A stretch of 64,000 nucleotides of DNA from Bacillus sp. SLBN-46 (GCF_031453555.1 NZ_JAVIZM010000001.1:3293001-3357000); one strand, 5' to 3'; shown: positions 27,572 to 36,185, numbered from the stretch's first letter. Numbers and translations are program-made. The notes: a model not told the origin generated them from the sequence alone.

Positions 27572-28027
27572 CTAACGGCCTACTTCTAAAGCTTTTAACA
27601 TCATTGATTTCCCGGTATTAAAAGCGGTCACGTTTGCTTCATACGCTCTAGAGGCAGCCAATAAATCGATCATTTCTTTTGATAGATCGACATTCGGCAT
27701 CATAACATAACCATCCACATTGGCATCAGGGTGGGATGGGTCATAGACCATCTTGTATGGGGTTCGGTCATCGACAATTCCAGTTACCCTTACGCCTTGC
27801 AACTGGTTTTGGGATTGCGTCTGTTTTTGCATTTCCCCTTGAAGTAACTGATTAAATGATCTTTCTCTTGGTTCCATCTCGACCATCTTCCGACGATAAG
27901 GTTCCCATTTTCCATTAACAAATTTTCCTCTAGTTGATTCAGCATTCGCGATATTGGAAGATACTACATCCATTCGTAAGCGCTGAGCGGTTAAGGCTGA
28001 GGCATTAATATTTAACGAATCAAACAT
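27572..28027 (-). CDS. flgC: flagellar proximal rod protein FlgC
   Basis: This 151-residue rod protein shows the N-terminal FlgB/C-type pattern INASALTAQRLRMDVVSSNIANAEST and the C-terminal MIDLLAASRAYEANVTAFNTGKSMMLKALE. It lies 5 bases after flgB. Confidence 0.96.
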   Translation of the reverse strand: MFDSLNINASALTAQRLRMDVVSSNIANAESTRGKFVNGKWEPYRRKMVEMEPRERSFNQLLQGEMQKQTQSQNQLQGVRVTGIVDDRTPYKMVYDPSHPDANVDGYVMMPNVDLSKEMIDLLAASRAYEANVTAFNTGKSMMLKALEVGR

Positions 28028-28032
28028 ATTCC

Positions 28033-28446
28033 CTAACTCCTTCCTTTAATCGCAATAGACAATTGCTGAAACTCACTATTAACTTGCTCAGTTAGAGTAT
28101 AGTACCAAAGCGAGTTTTTTCCCATACGGGTCATTTCCTCATCGATATCTACGTTATTACCGTTATTTTGCATAACTGAATCTGTATTCTCCACAATGTT
28201 TGCTGAAGGGATCAAAGATGGAGTCCCTATGACCATATGCCGAGAGTCCGTTCGGTTTCCAGAAAAGTTTGTTTGATTGGTTAAGTGTTTTTTTAAGATA
28301 TCCTCAAACACTACTTGTTTTGATTTATAACCTGGTGTTTCTGCATTTGAAATATTATTTGAAATAACCTGTTGTCGTAAACTGGAAGCGTCTAGCGCTT
28401 TTTGCAGGAGGCTAATATTATTCAAAATAGTCCCCCTCCTTTCCAT
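28033..28446 (-). CDS. flgB: flagellar proximal rod protein FlgB
   Basis: This 137-residue rod protein is the first gene of the long operon that runs to sigD. It shows LRQQVISNNISNAETPGYKSKQVVFEDILKK and MTRMGKNSLWYYTLTEQV. The upstream ATG at 28446 gives MERRGTI; an internal start at about LNNISLLQKALDAS would also fit the family. The 130-base upstream gap is very AT-rich, and no confident promoter could be picked. Confidence 0.94.
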   Translation of the reverse strand: MERRGTILNNISLLQKALDASSLRQQVISNNISNAETPGYKSKQVVFEDILKKHLTNQTNFSGNRTDSRHMVIGTPSLIPSANIVENTDSVMQNNGNNVDIDEEMTRMGKNSLWYYTLTEQVNSEFQQLSIAIKGRS

Positions 28447-28578
28447 CTTTAAAACTTTGACATTTTTCGATATTTATCAACAAATTCAACATATATTCAT
28501 CAATATACTATAAAAAAGGTGTATTAATCTACATATTTTTACATAGTTTATTATGGTAAGAGAACTTTTCGTGAATTA

Positions 28579-29247
28579 TCAGGCTTTTAGTTCTCCAAAA
28601 AATTTACTGACACCTGAAACCCAATGATTGTTAAGGCTCGTAGGATCATTCGCCGCACCCACCGGAGCATATTTTGCTGCGATTTTGGTAATATTTGATA
28701 GGCCCATTCCTAAATAATTCTTACTAATATTACGAGCCATATCCATAATACTTTCCTCAATGGAGGCATAGGATCTTAATCCGTTTTTCCCCATCATTCC
28801 AGCTATATTATTCTTTACATATGCTGCTTTTGAGGTCCCATTTCCTGTTTCGTGCTTTGCAATAGCCACTAATAGCGCAGGGTCGACATTATACCTTTGT
28901 CCAGCTTGAAGGAAGGCATTCCCCATCCCTTTTAATTTCCCACCAAGTACTTGATCTATTTTTTCTGCACTAATGGAACTAAAACGTAATGGCTCATCTG
29001 AATTTAGTGTCAGATGATCCATTTCTACATTTGGAATATCATTGTTAAAGGACATATTTTCTATAAAGGAATTCAGTGTGGGCTGAATAGTAGCTGGAAC
29101 ATTATTTTCCACTAATTCATTTAAAACAGATGTAAAAAGATTTGTGAATTCAGAATTAGCGGTTCCCATTTTAGAATTTAACTTCTCATTACGAACTAAT
29201 GTATTTGTTAGCATGGTTTTTGTAAACCAATCATCACCTATTTTCAA
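28579..29247 (-). CDS. flagellar cluster glucosaminidase-type peptidoglycan hydrolase
   Basis: This 222-residue protein has a C-terminal glucosaminidase-like domain (residues about 100-220: NVDPALLVAIAKHETGNGTSKAAYVKNNIAGMMGK...; the Glu in KHETGNG is the probable catalytic acid). The N-terminal half is unrelated to catalysis. There is no signal peptide, so export may be through the flagellar system like FlgJ. The start is TTG with AAAGGAG upstream. It sits just before flgB, consistent with opening the wall for the rod. FlgJ-type function is inferred. Confidence 0.8.
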   Translation of the reverse strand: MKIGDDWFTKTMLTNTLVRNEKLNSKMGTANSEFTNLFTSVLNELVENNVPATIQPTLNSFIENMSFNNDIPNVEMDHLTLNSDEPLRFSSISAEKIDQVLGGKLKGMGNAFLQAGQRYNVDPALLVAIAKHETGNGTSKAAYVKNNIAGMMGKNGLRSYASIEESIMDMARNISKNYLGMGLSNITKIAAKYAPVGAANDPTSLNNHWVSGVSKFFGELKA

Positions 29248-29298
29248 TGGTATGCTCCTTTCTTCTAAATAATTTAAGTTTTGGCAACACAGAAAAGA

Positions 29299-29332
29299 TG
29301 CGTGACTACGGTTTAGTATACGTGGTCACGCA
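29299..29332 (-). terminator. hairpin after the riboswitch-controlled gene
   Basis: A 12-bp stem, TGCGTGACTACG with its near-perfect complement at 29321-29332, has a 10-base loop and TCTTTTCT after it on the minus strand. It would separate the unknown gene at 29395 from the glucosaminidase gene. Confidence 0.6.
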
Positions 29333-29394
29333 CTATAAAGAAGCCATTTCTCAATTTCACGATTTCACTTTGTAGAATTTTCAGTCACTTTCAT

Positions 29395-29709
29395 TTAGAT
29401 GGCACCTTCTAACATTCGGCTTACATCACCTAAACACTCTTCCGATAACATGGAAATACATGTTAGTTGGCCATTTTCAATTTTGCCTTCAACTAGAACA
29501 ATATGGTTGGTCTCCATTTCTTGTTTAAGCGCAAGAATCTGCTTTCCCATGTAGACAACATTCTTCACTATATAGTAGGTACAATTCATTGGATAACCAA
29601 GCGTTATTCTAACGGGTCTCTTGAAAAAGGGTTTCTTCTTTTTAAATTCCATTAAGTCTAAAATCTTACGGTTGACTTGTTCGTCTGCTTTTACTTGTTG
29701 TAGGAACAT
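29395..29709 (-). CDS. unknown 104-residue protein under a c-di-GMP riboswitch
   Basis: This is a small cytoplasmic-looking protein (MFLQQVKADEQVNRKILDLMEFKKKK..., a central ITLGYPMNCTYYIVKNVVYMGKQ and a polar end). No signal peptide or clear membrane helix is seen. GGAGAGGA precedes the ATG. It is the only gene between the c-di-GMP-I aptamer/terminator and the hairpin at 29299, so it is the direct target of that switch. I do not recognise the family; its location among flagellar genes suggests a role in motility control. Confidence 0.72.
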   Translation of the reverse strand: MFLQQVKADEQVNRKILDLMEFKKKKPFFKRPVRITLGYPMNCTYYIVKNVVYMGKQILALKQEMETNHIVLVEGKIENGQLTCISMLSEECLGDVSRMLEGAI

Positions 29710-29744
29710 TTTTTTCCTCTCCTTTAACCAGTTGTTAAAGAGTA

Positions 29745-29780
29745 TAAAAATAACCCCGCCTTATAGAAGGGGGGGTTAAC
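29745..29780 (-). terminator. riboswitch expression-platform terminator
   Basis: TAACCCC with a GCC/GG extension (29751-29760) pairs with the G-rich arm at 29767-29778. On the minus strand it is followed by TATTTTTATA. It lies between the c-di-GMP aptamer and the gene at 29709. Confidence 0.8.
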
Positions 29781-29854
29781 AGACAGAAAATACCTTTGTA
29801 AGTATAGAAGACCTATACCTATGTAGACATTTCATACCTAGGAAAAACACCCTA

Positions 29855-29940
29855 TCTTTAGGCAGCTGGCTGGCATAGTATTTTTCTCCTTAGCCCCTAT
29901 AGCTTTGCGCCACTGATTTTCATCAGTTTTGCCTTGATTG
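29855..29940 (-). ncRNA. cyclic di-GMP-I (GEMM) riboswitch aptamer
   Basis: Read on the minus strand, the conserved GEMM-I order is present: AAGGCAAAACTG, a GATGAAAATC hairpin, GTGGCGCAAAGC, GGGGCTAAGG, and then ATGCCAGCC and AGCTGCCT, which closes P1. A terminator follows before the start of the 104-residue protein gene. Most of 29710-30142 is this leader; the upstream part (29941-30142) is AT-rich with no confident promoter. Whether c-di-GMP turns the gene on or off cannot be read by eye. Confidence 0.85.
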
Positions 29941-30142
29941 AGATTCAATGTTTTACAATCTAAACGAATCTCTATTCAAATAATAGAATGTTTTAACAAT
30001 ATCGAATATCCGACTTTTTGCCCATTTTTGTCGAATGTACTAGGTAAAAAGAACTAAAATATAGATTATTTCGTTGGAATATCATGAATTATGTCATAAA
30101 TTGTCATTTTAGCGAGTTTAGTAATAGTAACAAATAACTTGA

Positions 30143-30490
30143 TTACCTTTTTGAATCTAAAAATATTCCACTTGTTTGTGTTATAATCGGCCTATATTGT
30201 TGAGAAACCTGTTTTTGCTTCTTTAGTTGATTCAAAAGAACCCGGGTTTCTATTAACTTCTCTTCTAGTAATGGTGCCATGTGTTGATCTATGGTAAGTG
30301 TGTTCTTTAGCCATTGTTGTTCTTGTGATGAATAGACGTAATTCTTTTCCTTTATCTTCATTTCGTCAACTTTACTCATCAGCGTATTTCGTTCGTCCGT
30401 TAGCTTTTCAAAGTCCTCAAAATCCCCTACATGTAAACAGTGTTTCATTTTTACTGTCAATTCATAAATACCTTTTAGTAATTCCTCCAT
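30143..30490 (-). CDS. fliT: FliT-like flagellar export chaperone
   Basis: This 115-residue helical protein follows fliS by 14 bases in the same unit, as fliT does in Bacillus. Its size and heptad-rich sequence (IYELTVKMKHCLHVGDFEDFEKLTDERNTLMSKVDEM) fit FliT, the FliD chaperone, though that family is poorly conserved. GAAGGATAATGGAGG-like sequence precedes the start. Confidence 0.75.
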   Translation of the reverse strand: MEELLKGIYELTVKMKHCLHVGDFEDFEKLTDERNTLMSKVDEMKIKEKNYVYSSQEQQWLKNTLTIDQHMAPLLEEKLIETRVLLNQLKKQKQVSQQYRPIITQTSGIFLDSKR

Positions 30491-30504
30491 TATCCTTCCA
30501 GTCC

Positions 30505-30885
30505 TTAGCTTTTAGTTTTGATTTGTTTCATTGCTGTAGACCAGGTTTCTGATAATTCCAAGGCAAACCCTTCTACTTCCTCTAGTATGGCCGAATTTTT
30601 ATTTAGATTCGCTTCAATTAAACGAGATTTCATATAATCATACATGGTAAGCAAGGGGTCGGATACTGTATATCCCTTTTTTAACGTAATCATTAATTCA
30701 CTTACAATATCTTGTGCTCGTAAATTATATTCGTGACTTTCTTCCATGTTTTTATTCTCTAATGACTTCTTAGATAAACGGATGAATTTTACCAATCCCT
30801 GGTATAACATGAATGTTAGATCCTCTGGCTTTGAGGTAGTTACAGCTTGTTTTTGATAGGTTTGATATGGATTATTTAGAACCAT
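30505..30885 (-). CDS. fliS: flagellin export chaperone FliS
   Basis: This 126-residue chaperone binds the flagellin C-terminus. It begins MVLNNPYQTYQKQAVTTSKPEDLTFMLY, the FliS signature. The ATG at 30885 has AAAAAGGAG upstream. A longer reading from 30939 would start within the -10 of the SigD promoter (30928-30955), so it is rejected. fliT follows. Confidence 0.95.
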   Translation of the reverse strand: MVLNNPYQTYQKQAVTTSKPEDLTFMLYQGLVKFIRLSKKSLENKNMEESHEYNLRAQDIVSELMITLKKGYTVSDPLLTMYDYMKSRLIEANLNKNSAILEEVEGFALELSETWSTAMKQIKTKS

Positions 30886-30927
30886 GATAAATTTCTCCTT
30901 TTTAATGCTTTTCCTGTTATTAAATAT

Positions 30928-30955
30928 ATTATCGGACACATTTATTAAAAGTTAA
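30928..30955 (-). promoter_or_regulatory. SigD promoter of fliS-fliT
   Basis: TTAA (30952-30955), a 16-bp spacer and CCGATAAT (30928-30935), on the minus strand. Confidence 0.8.
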
Positions 30956-30960
30956 GTAAA

Positions 30961-31004
30961 AAAATAAAAAGACAATCCAATAACTAATATGGATTATCTT
31001 TTTT
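30961..31004 (-). terminator. terminator of the Myb-like gene
   Basis: AAAAAGACAATCC (30966-30978) pairs with GGATTATCTTTTT (30991-31003) around a 12-base loop; the minus-strand end is T-rich. Confidence 0.8.
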
Positions 31005-31011
31005 GATTTAA

Positions 31012-31893
31012 TTAACTGCCTACTTGAAGGACGATTCCAAATCCATCAATAATGTAGTTAAGTCTTTGATTATAGGATTTTAGATTTTGAATTTTTGCTG
31101 CATCTCCCAACTTATTGAATGCAGTAATTTCCTTCGCTAGTTTAGAGACTTCCATTTGTAATTCGTCGTTACGTTTCTTTTCTTGTCTTAATTTTTCCTG
31201 AAGAACTGCTTTTTCATGATTAATGGTTGATTTCATCGTCTCGACTTGTTGGACCGCTTCCTGGTTTTGAAGAGCCATATTAGTGAGTTGATATAATCCT
31301 CTTAACATTTCATTTAAATTAAGATCTGGCAGCTGTTGGACATTCGTAATGAGTCCTGACAATATATCCAATAGGTCACTGTCTTGAGGAGTTTTCGAAT
31401 GAACAACTGTAGATGCTGGTGCTCTTTCTTTCATATTCTCAACAGCTACAACAGGTACATCGGTTTGTTTAATAGTTGTAAATTGGTAAGTCTTTTGACT
31501 AGATTCTTGTTTTTTATCTTGCGATTTTAGTAACGTATAGTATTTATAGTTAACTGATTGATACCCGCGATTTAATAGGTGCGAAACCTCTTCTAGTATT
31601 TCTGTAATATTTAGCGCGCCTTCATCTTGTCGATCTCTAATATAATGAAAAAGTAGTTCAATTTCATTTTTCGTCCATTTACGATTCACTTTTTTTGATC
31701 CTTGGTCATTTTGACTACCATTTTCCTTACTCTTCATGCTTACTATCATCAAATTGTTATAATAAAAAACTAATGTTCCCGAACTCAAATTGTTTTTATT
31801 CTCCAAATCATGAATGAAAGCCTCTTCTGATTGTCCTATTTCCCGATCGACAAGTGCATCTTTTAGCTCAAATAAAGCGGATTTTAAACTCAT
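31012..31893 (-). CDS. Myb/SANT-like (RsfA-like) coiled-coil protein in the flagellar cluster
   Basis: This is a 293-residue protein. Residues about 65-125 resemble the Myb-like RsfA family (NRKWTKNEIELLFHYIRDRQDEGALNITEILEEVSHLLNRGYQSVNYKYYTLL). Residues about 205-270 form a coiled coil (NHEKAVLQEKLRQEKKRNDELQMEVSKLAKEI). AGGAGG precedes the ATG. It forms its own unit, with an ATCAAAAT box 76 bases upstream and a terminator after it. RsfA proteins act in sporulation gene control; the role here is unknown and may be a DNA-binding motility regulator. Confidence 0.7.
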   Translation of the reverse strand: MSLKSALFELKDALVDREIGQSEEAFIHDLENKNNLSSGTLVFYYNNLMIVSMKSKENGSQNDQGSKKVNRKWTKNEIELLFHYIRDRQDEGALNITEILEEVSHLLNRGYQSVNYKYYTLLKSQDKKQESSQKTYQFTTIKQTDVPVVAVENMKERAPASTVVHSKTPQDSDLLDILSGLITNVQQLPDLNLNEMLRGLYQLTNMALQNQEAVQQVETMKSTINHEKAVLQEKLRQEKKRNDELQMEVSKLAKEITAFNKLGDAAKIQNLKSYNQRLNYIIDGFGIVLQVGS

Positions 31894-32157
31894 AAGAATA
31901 CCTCCTACATGGTTATTTGAAATGGACGTATTGGTACAAAAGCAATATTATCCTATAAGACAAAAAGCATCAAAATAATTTGTTTTTCCAAACGCACTTC
32001 ATAAACGGTGTATTTACTATATGTATTCGCTCTTATGAATTTTTTATGGGTGTCAATCAAATAAAAAAGATAATTACTAACATTTACATGATTATGTTAA
32101 TTATACAAAATTTGTAATTATCTGTAAACGCTTTTTATCTTAATGTAAATAATATAA
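31894..32157. other. AT-rich intergenic region upstream of the Myb-like gene
   Basis: The region contains one ATCAAAAT box (31969-31976) and the leader of the Myb-like gene. The rest is AT-rich; no coding frame or recognisable structured RNA was seen. Confidence 0.5.
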
Positions 32158-32183
32158 AAGCCCTCTTTCAAAAAGAGAGCCAG
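32157..32183 (-). terminator. terminator of the PilZ gene
   Basis: GCCCTCTTT (32160-32168) pairs with AAGAGAGC (about 32173-32180); on the minus strand it is followed by TTTTATATT. Confidence 0.8.
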
Positions 32184-32219
32184 GATTATATAAATAATAG
32201 TCTATCAAACTTATTTTGA

Positions 32220-32846
32220 TTATCGTACCTTCATTCGAATCTGCCTTTGCTTTTCAAAACAATGTTGGATGATTTTCTTTTGATCATGCTGGTTCAAATT
32301 TGTAAATTGTATGGCGACATGTTTTCTTTCTTGATCTTTCAACAAAGTAATTCTAATAATTTTGCACTGAAAAGTAATAGGTTCATCAACTTTACTTTGC
32401 AGGTTTGAAAGAAAAAGTCTTGCTGATATTTCTTCGCCCTCACGATACGGGAAATCTAACCCAGTAGCGAAAAGAGCCCCACCAGCACTAATATTGACTG
32501 TAATGGCATCCTTCTCTTCTACCAATAGTCGTAAGTTGGAATTCACTCGAAAGTTTTCTCTTTCTTGAATCTTAAATATTTTATTTTCTTCTGGCTTACT
32601 TAAACGCAGCAATGGAATCGTGTCTTTTGTAATGCCTAATATCTCTGAACGAAATTGGTATTTATTTTCACCAGTTATATAGGTTACTTCCAATTTCGTT
32701 CCTAAAGATAAAAGCCCTAATATTTCACGATCCAGCGGGATACTGATTTGTATCTCTGAATCTCCGACATCGGCCACAATGGACTTACTAGACATATCCT
32801 TGCTGACTACTGTAATTTTAATATTTTGATTCACTTTTGGATACAT
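32220..32846 (-). CDS. PilZ-domain c-di-GMP-binding flagellar brake protein (YcgR/MotI-like)
   Basis: This 208-residue protein has a YcgR-N-type domain (about 1-90) followed by a PilZ domain. Both c-di-GMP-binding motifs are intact: RENFR (RxxxR, residues 96-100) and NISAGG (N/DxSxxG, 118-123). The B. subtilis homologue (YpfA/MotI) slows the motor by acting on MotA when c-di-GMP is high. GGAGGACA precedes the ATG. It is a single-gene unit between flgL and the Myb-like gene, 3 kb from the c-di-GMP riboswitch. Confidence 0.9.
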   Translation of the reverse strand: MYPKVNQNIKITVVSKDMSSKSIVADVGDSEIQISIPLDREILGLLSLGTKLEVTYITGENKYQFRSEILGITKDTIPLLRLSKPEENKIFKIQERENFRVNSNLRLLVEEKDAITVNISAGGALFATGLDFPYREGEEISARLFLSNLQSKVDEPITFQCKIIRITLLKDQERKHVAIQFTNLNQHDQKKIIQHCFEKQRQIRMKVR

Positions 32847-32986
32847 GTTGTCCTCCTGAAATTCAATTATTCAGTCAAATTATGTATATATAATGGTAGC
32901 GGAATTTACCAATAAAAGTCAATATAAACACAAAAATAAACTGCAAAAAAATGCAGTTTACTAGTTTTGGAAAACTAGCTAAAGAC

Positions 32987-33026
32987 AAAAAAGGGGCTAC
33001 CACAAATGACATTTGTGATGCCCCTG
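32987..33026 (-). terminator. terminator of the flgM-flgL unit
   Basis: GGGGCTACCACAAAT (32993-33007) pairs with ATTTGTGATGCCCC (33011-33024); a T run follows on the minus strand. Confidence 0.9.
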
Positions 33027-33030
33027 TATT

Positions 33031-33921
33031 TTATCGAAGGAAATCAACTAGTGAAGGTTGAATAATCCGAGCCCCTACAGATAAAGCCGCTCGCTGAACG
33101 TTCTCCTGGGCCTTTAGATTGGTGATAACTTCAGCCATGTCTACATCCTCTTCATTGGATAATAATCGCGTGGTGGAGACCTCTAGGCCCTCTATGCGTG
33201 AGATACTTAATTCCATACGGTTCATCCTTGCACCCAGTTCAGATCGTTCCTTTATAACATTATCAATCTGACTATCTAGTTGAGCTAAATGGTCGGAAGT
33301 ACCGGTACCAGGTGTACGAAAATCATCAACAATGTCTGAAAGAACTTTAAAAATACCACCAGCACCATCATTATTAAAAATATCAATACCCTTAACATTA
33401 ATTTGGACTGTGTTTGTTTGTCCGACTACTAACTCTATTTTTTCATTGTTTGTATTTGTGAACTGTTTGCCAGCATTGTCATAGGGTGGATGAGTGACAT
33501 CCGTTCCTGCAAAAACATATTTACCAGCAATCTGTGAATTCGCAATTTCTCCCAAGTGTTCCTTCAATTGATTAATCTCTTGGGCAATAGCTTCTCGGTC
33601 TGTGTCACTATTTGTTCCATTATTGCCCTGTACCGTTAGTTCACGTACACGCTGTAGCACGGAGGTTACCTCATCCAATGATTCATCCGTTGTCGTCATC
33701 CAAGAAATTCCATCTTCCGCATTCCTTTTGAATTGATCAATTTCATTTAAAGATGATCGGTAAAACATACTGCGAACAGCTGTTACTGGATTGTCCGAAG
33801 GTTTATTAATCTTTCTTCCTGAAGACACCTGTTCTTGCAATTGATCCATTGTTTTATTCGTTCGCTGTAAATTAAACAATAAATTTGAGTTTAATATATT
33901 TTGAGTAACACGTAAGCTCAT
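33031..33921 (-). CDS. flgL: flagellar hook-associated protein 3 FlgL
   Basis: This 296-residue hook-filament junction protein has the flagellin-like N-terminus (MSLRVTQNILNSNLLFNLQRTNKTMDQLQEQVSSGRKINKPSDNPV) and C-terminus. It overlaps the end of flgK by 4 bases and is followed by a strong terminator. Confidence 0.96.
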   Translation of the reverse strand: MSLRVTQNILNSNLLFNLQRTNKTMDQLQEQVSSGRKINKPSDNPVTAVRSMFYRSSLNEIDQFKRNAEDGISWMTTTDESLDEVTSVLQRVRELTVQGNNGTNSDTDREAIAQEINQLKEHLGEIANSQIAGKYVFAGTDVTHPPYDNAGKQFTNTNNEKIELVVGQTNTVQINVKGIDIFNNDGAGGIFKVLSDIVDDFRTPGTGTSDHLAQLDSQIDNVIKERSELGARMNRMELSISRIEGLEVSTTRLLSNEEDVDMAEVITNLKAQENVQRAALSVGARIIQPSLVDFLR

Positions 33922-35385
33922 TTTACCCCTCCTACAATCCTACCCCGGCCCATGCCATTAATGATTTTATCCAAGCATTGATCCATAACTGTTACCATCC
34001 GTGCAGAAGCATTGTATGCCTGTTGAAATTTAATCATATTGGCCATCTCTTCATCCAGTGATACTCCTGACACAGATTGACGGCGATTTTCGATCTGCTG
34101 AATAATTACTTCTGTATTACTCTGCATTCGCTGTGCTTCCTGTGAATCAATACCAAGCTGACCAATGATATTTCGATAAAAATCATCTGCTGTAGAGGAG
34201 CTTCCTGTAAAGGCAAGTGACGTAAATTTAATATTGGCAATATCTTGCGCATTTTTCCCATTTCCGGAGGATGATTGCCCTGGTGTCTCTTCATTTGCTG
34301 CAGCAATTAAATTAAGTGATTTCATTATTTCAGGATTAACCTCTAAATCATTCAGATTCGATCCCACAAAGAAAGCAACTTTTTCATTTGAGGTGCCATT
34401 AATATTATCTAAATTCATCCCGCTTAAGTGAGCCGTGTTAACAGCGCTAGCAAAAGTCATTGCTAATTCATTTATTTTTTCCTTCATCGATGGAATGATA
34501 GATTTTGAATCTCCACCAATAACCCCATACGCTTCGATTCTCCCTAACAATTCACCAGAACCTAAATTCACTTTGTTATTGCCAATTTTCACTTCATCGG
34601 GATCTACTAATCCTGTAGCTGGATCCATTCCAATAGTTAGTGTATTGGCGTTCTTTCCTGTGACTAAAGTAACTCCACCTATCGAAACATCAACCATTCC
34701 AGTTCTCAAATCGGGTGATGAAACATTCACATCGACAAGCTTAGATAATTGATCGAGTAGCACATCCCGTTGGTCATACAAGTCATTGGGCTGGTAATTG
34801 TTAGGTACAAGACGGGAAATTTGATCATTTAGGCTTCCTATTTGTGCAGCCAAAGAATTGACATCATTCGTTTTGGCTGTAATAACTAATTTGAGATCCC
34901 CTTGCATTTGATCTAATGATTGTGATATATGTTGAAAGGTTTCAGTTAACCGCTACCCCTTTTTGGCGGACAACAGCTCTTGCCGCTGAGCTTTCAGGGT
35001 TTTTCGCGAGTTCCTCCCACCCTTTCCAGAACTCATCCATCGTATGTGCTAGACCATCATCTGAGGGTTCGTTTAGCAGTTCCTCTATTTTGGTTAAAGC
35101 ATCACCTTTAGCTTCCCAATACCCCAAACTTTTGTTTTCACCGCGCAATTGAACATCCAAATAATCTTCACGTAAGCGAGCAAGCTGATTAACCTCAACA
35201 CCTGTTCCTAACTGAATTTGCATACCAGGTAAAGAAACTGGCTTGGTCGCTTGCATTTCTGCTCGTTGACGTGTGTATCCGGTGGTGTTCGCATTGGCAA
35301 TGTTATGACCTGTGGTAGCAAGCGCCGCTTGTTGGGCAGCCAGTCCTCTTTTCCCTACCTCTAAGCTATGAAAGGTTGAAGTCAT
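33918..35385 (-). pseudogene. flgK: flagellar hook-associated protein 1 FlgK, split by a one-base frameshift
   Basis: The N-terminal part (34942-35385, 147 residues) begins MTSTFHSLEVGKRGLAAQQAALATTGHNIANANTTGYTRQRAEM and ends in TGA at 34942-34944. The next frame continues without a stop through TETFQHISQSLDQMQGDLKLV and carries the rest of FlgK to 33918 (KFQQAYNASARMVTVMDQ near the end). The sequence GTTAACTGAA at 34942-34950 looks like GTTACTGAA with one extra A; removing it restores one frame of about 488 residues. FlgK joins hook to filament and is needed for motility. It may be a true mutation, a sequencing error or a recoding site. Confidence 0.88.
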
Positions 35386-35412
35386 GCCTATTCCTCCTAA
35401 AAATAAAACAAG

Positions 35413-35898
35413 CTAAATCTTTGCATCTAACATGTTTGAATAACGATTTTTTGCATTGGGACCGTACCCAATCGCTGGTTCTTTCCGTGCAAACATACCG
35501 ATCGAGTATTGAATATAAGAAAGGGACGTTTGAATTAACTTTTGGTTATTCTCATTCAACTGGTTAATCTCCTGAATAAGGGTCCGCAGTTTTATAGCCA
35601 TACTTGTTAATGCATCCCTTGTGTTGGCATCTTGCTCAACTTTACTTACGTCCTCAAGTGTGAAGGATTCACCTTTGATCCCTTTTTGTTCCATATATTC
35701 TTGAACACATTTGATTCGAAGTTGTTCAAGTTTTTGAATTTCGTCTACACATAGAGCTTCACGATGAGTCTGGCTTTGCAGCCCCTGAAGATCACCATCC
35801 ACAAGCATATTTCTTTTTCCTTTGGCCAAATCTAGTAATCGTGTATGAGCGTCGACCATTGTTTTCAATATTTGTTTGAGTGTTTTCAGGGAATCCAT
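35413..35898 (-). CDS. flgN: FlgN-like export chaperone for FlgK/FlgL
   Basis: This 161-residue helical protein matches the FlgN family in size and position between flgM and flgK. The ATG at 35898 is preceded by AGGAGACGAGAAC; a longer frame from 35931 overlaps flgM and has no ribosome binding site. The internal segment LIQEINQLNENNQKLIQTSLSYIQYSIG is typical. The coupled flgM-flgN order is as in B. subtilis. Confidence 0.88.
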   Translation of the reverse strand: MDSLKTLKQILKTMVDAHTRLLDLAKGKRNMLVDGDLQGLQSQTHREALCVDEIQKLEQLRIKCVQEYMEQKGIKGESFTLEDVSKVEQDANTRDALTSMAIKLRTLIQEINQLNENNQKLIQTSLSYIQYSIGMFARKEPAIGYGPNAKNRYSNMLDAKI

Positions 35899-35909
35899 GT
35901 TCTCGTCTC

Positions 35910-36185
35910 CTAGATCGAAGTGTTTTTCCAAAATGCAGTCATTTTTTCAGCGATTTTGCTGCTATCTACATGATAGTTCCCGTCAGCAATTTGCTGTTTT
36001 AATTCTTGAATGCGTTGTTGGCGTTGTGCTTGTTCAGACATCATAGCTTGAGAGATTTCCCGACCGCGTGATGATATATTCACTTCTGCTGAAGTAGATG
36101 TTTTTTTAGTTGTATTATTTATATTTGAACGATTCTGTTGGTTTTGGTAGGAATAAAAACCATATTTCGTATCATTGATTCTCAT
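35910..36185 (-). CDS. flgM: anti-sigma factor FlgM
   Basis: This 91-residue anti-SigD factor begins MRINDTKYGFYSY; the C-terminal half (RQQRIQELKQQIADGNYHVDSSKIAEKM) is the conserved SigD-binding helix pair. It is exported when the hook is complete, freeing SigD. GGAGGGA precedes the start and a SigD promoter lies at 36216. Confidence 0.93.
   Translation of the reverse strand: MRINDTKYGFYSYQNQQNRSNINNTTKKTSTSAEVNISSRGREISQAMMSEQAQRQQRIQELKQQIADGNYHVDSSKIAEKMTAFWKNTSI

Noticed and set aside
30886..30939. N-terminal extension of FliS from GTG at 30939
   Set aside because: The start would lie in the SigD -10 sequence; the FliS family start and a good ribosome binding site are at 30885.
34942..35385. 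The 147-residue FlgK fragment as a separate functional short protein
   Set aside because: The downstream frame continues the FlgK sequence directly with no new ribosome binding site; a frameshift explains both pieces.
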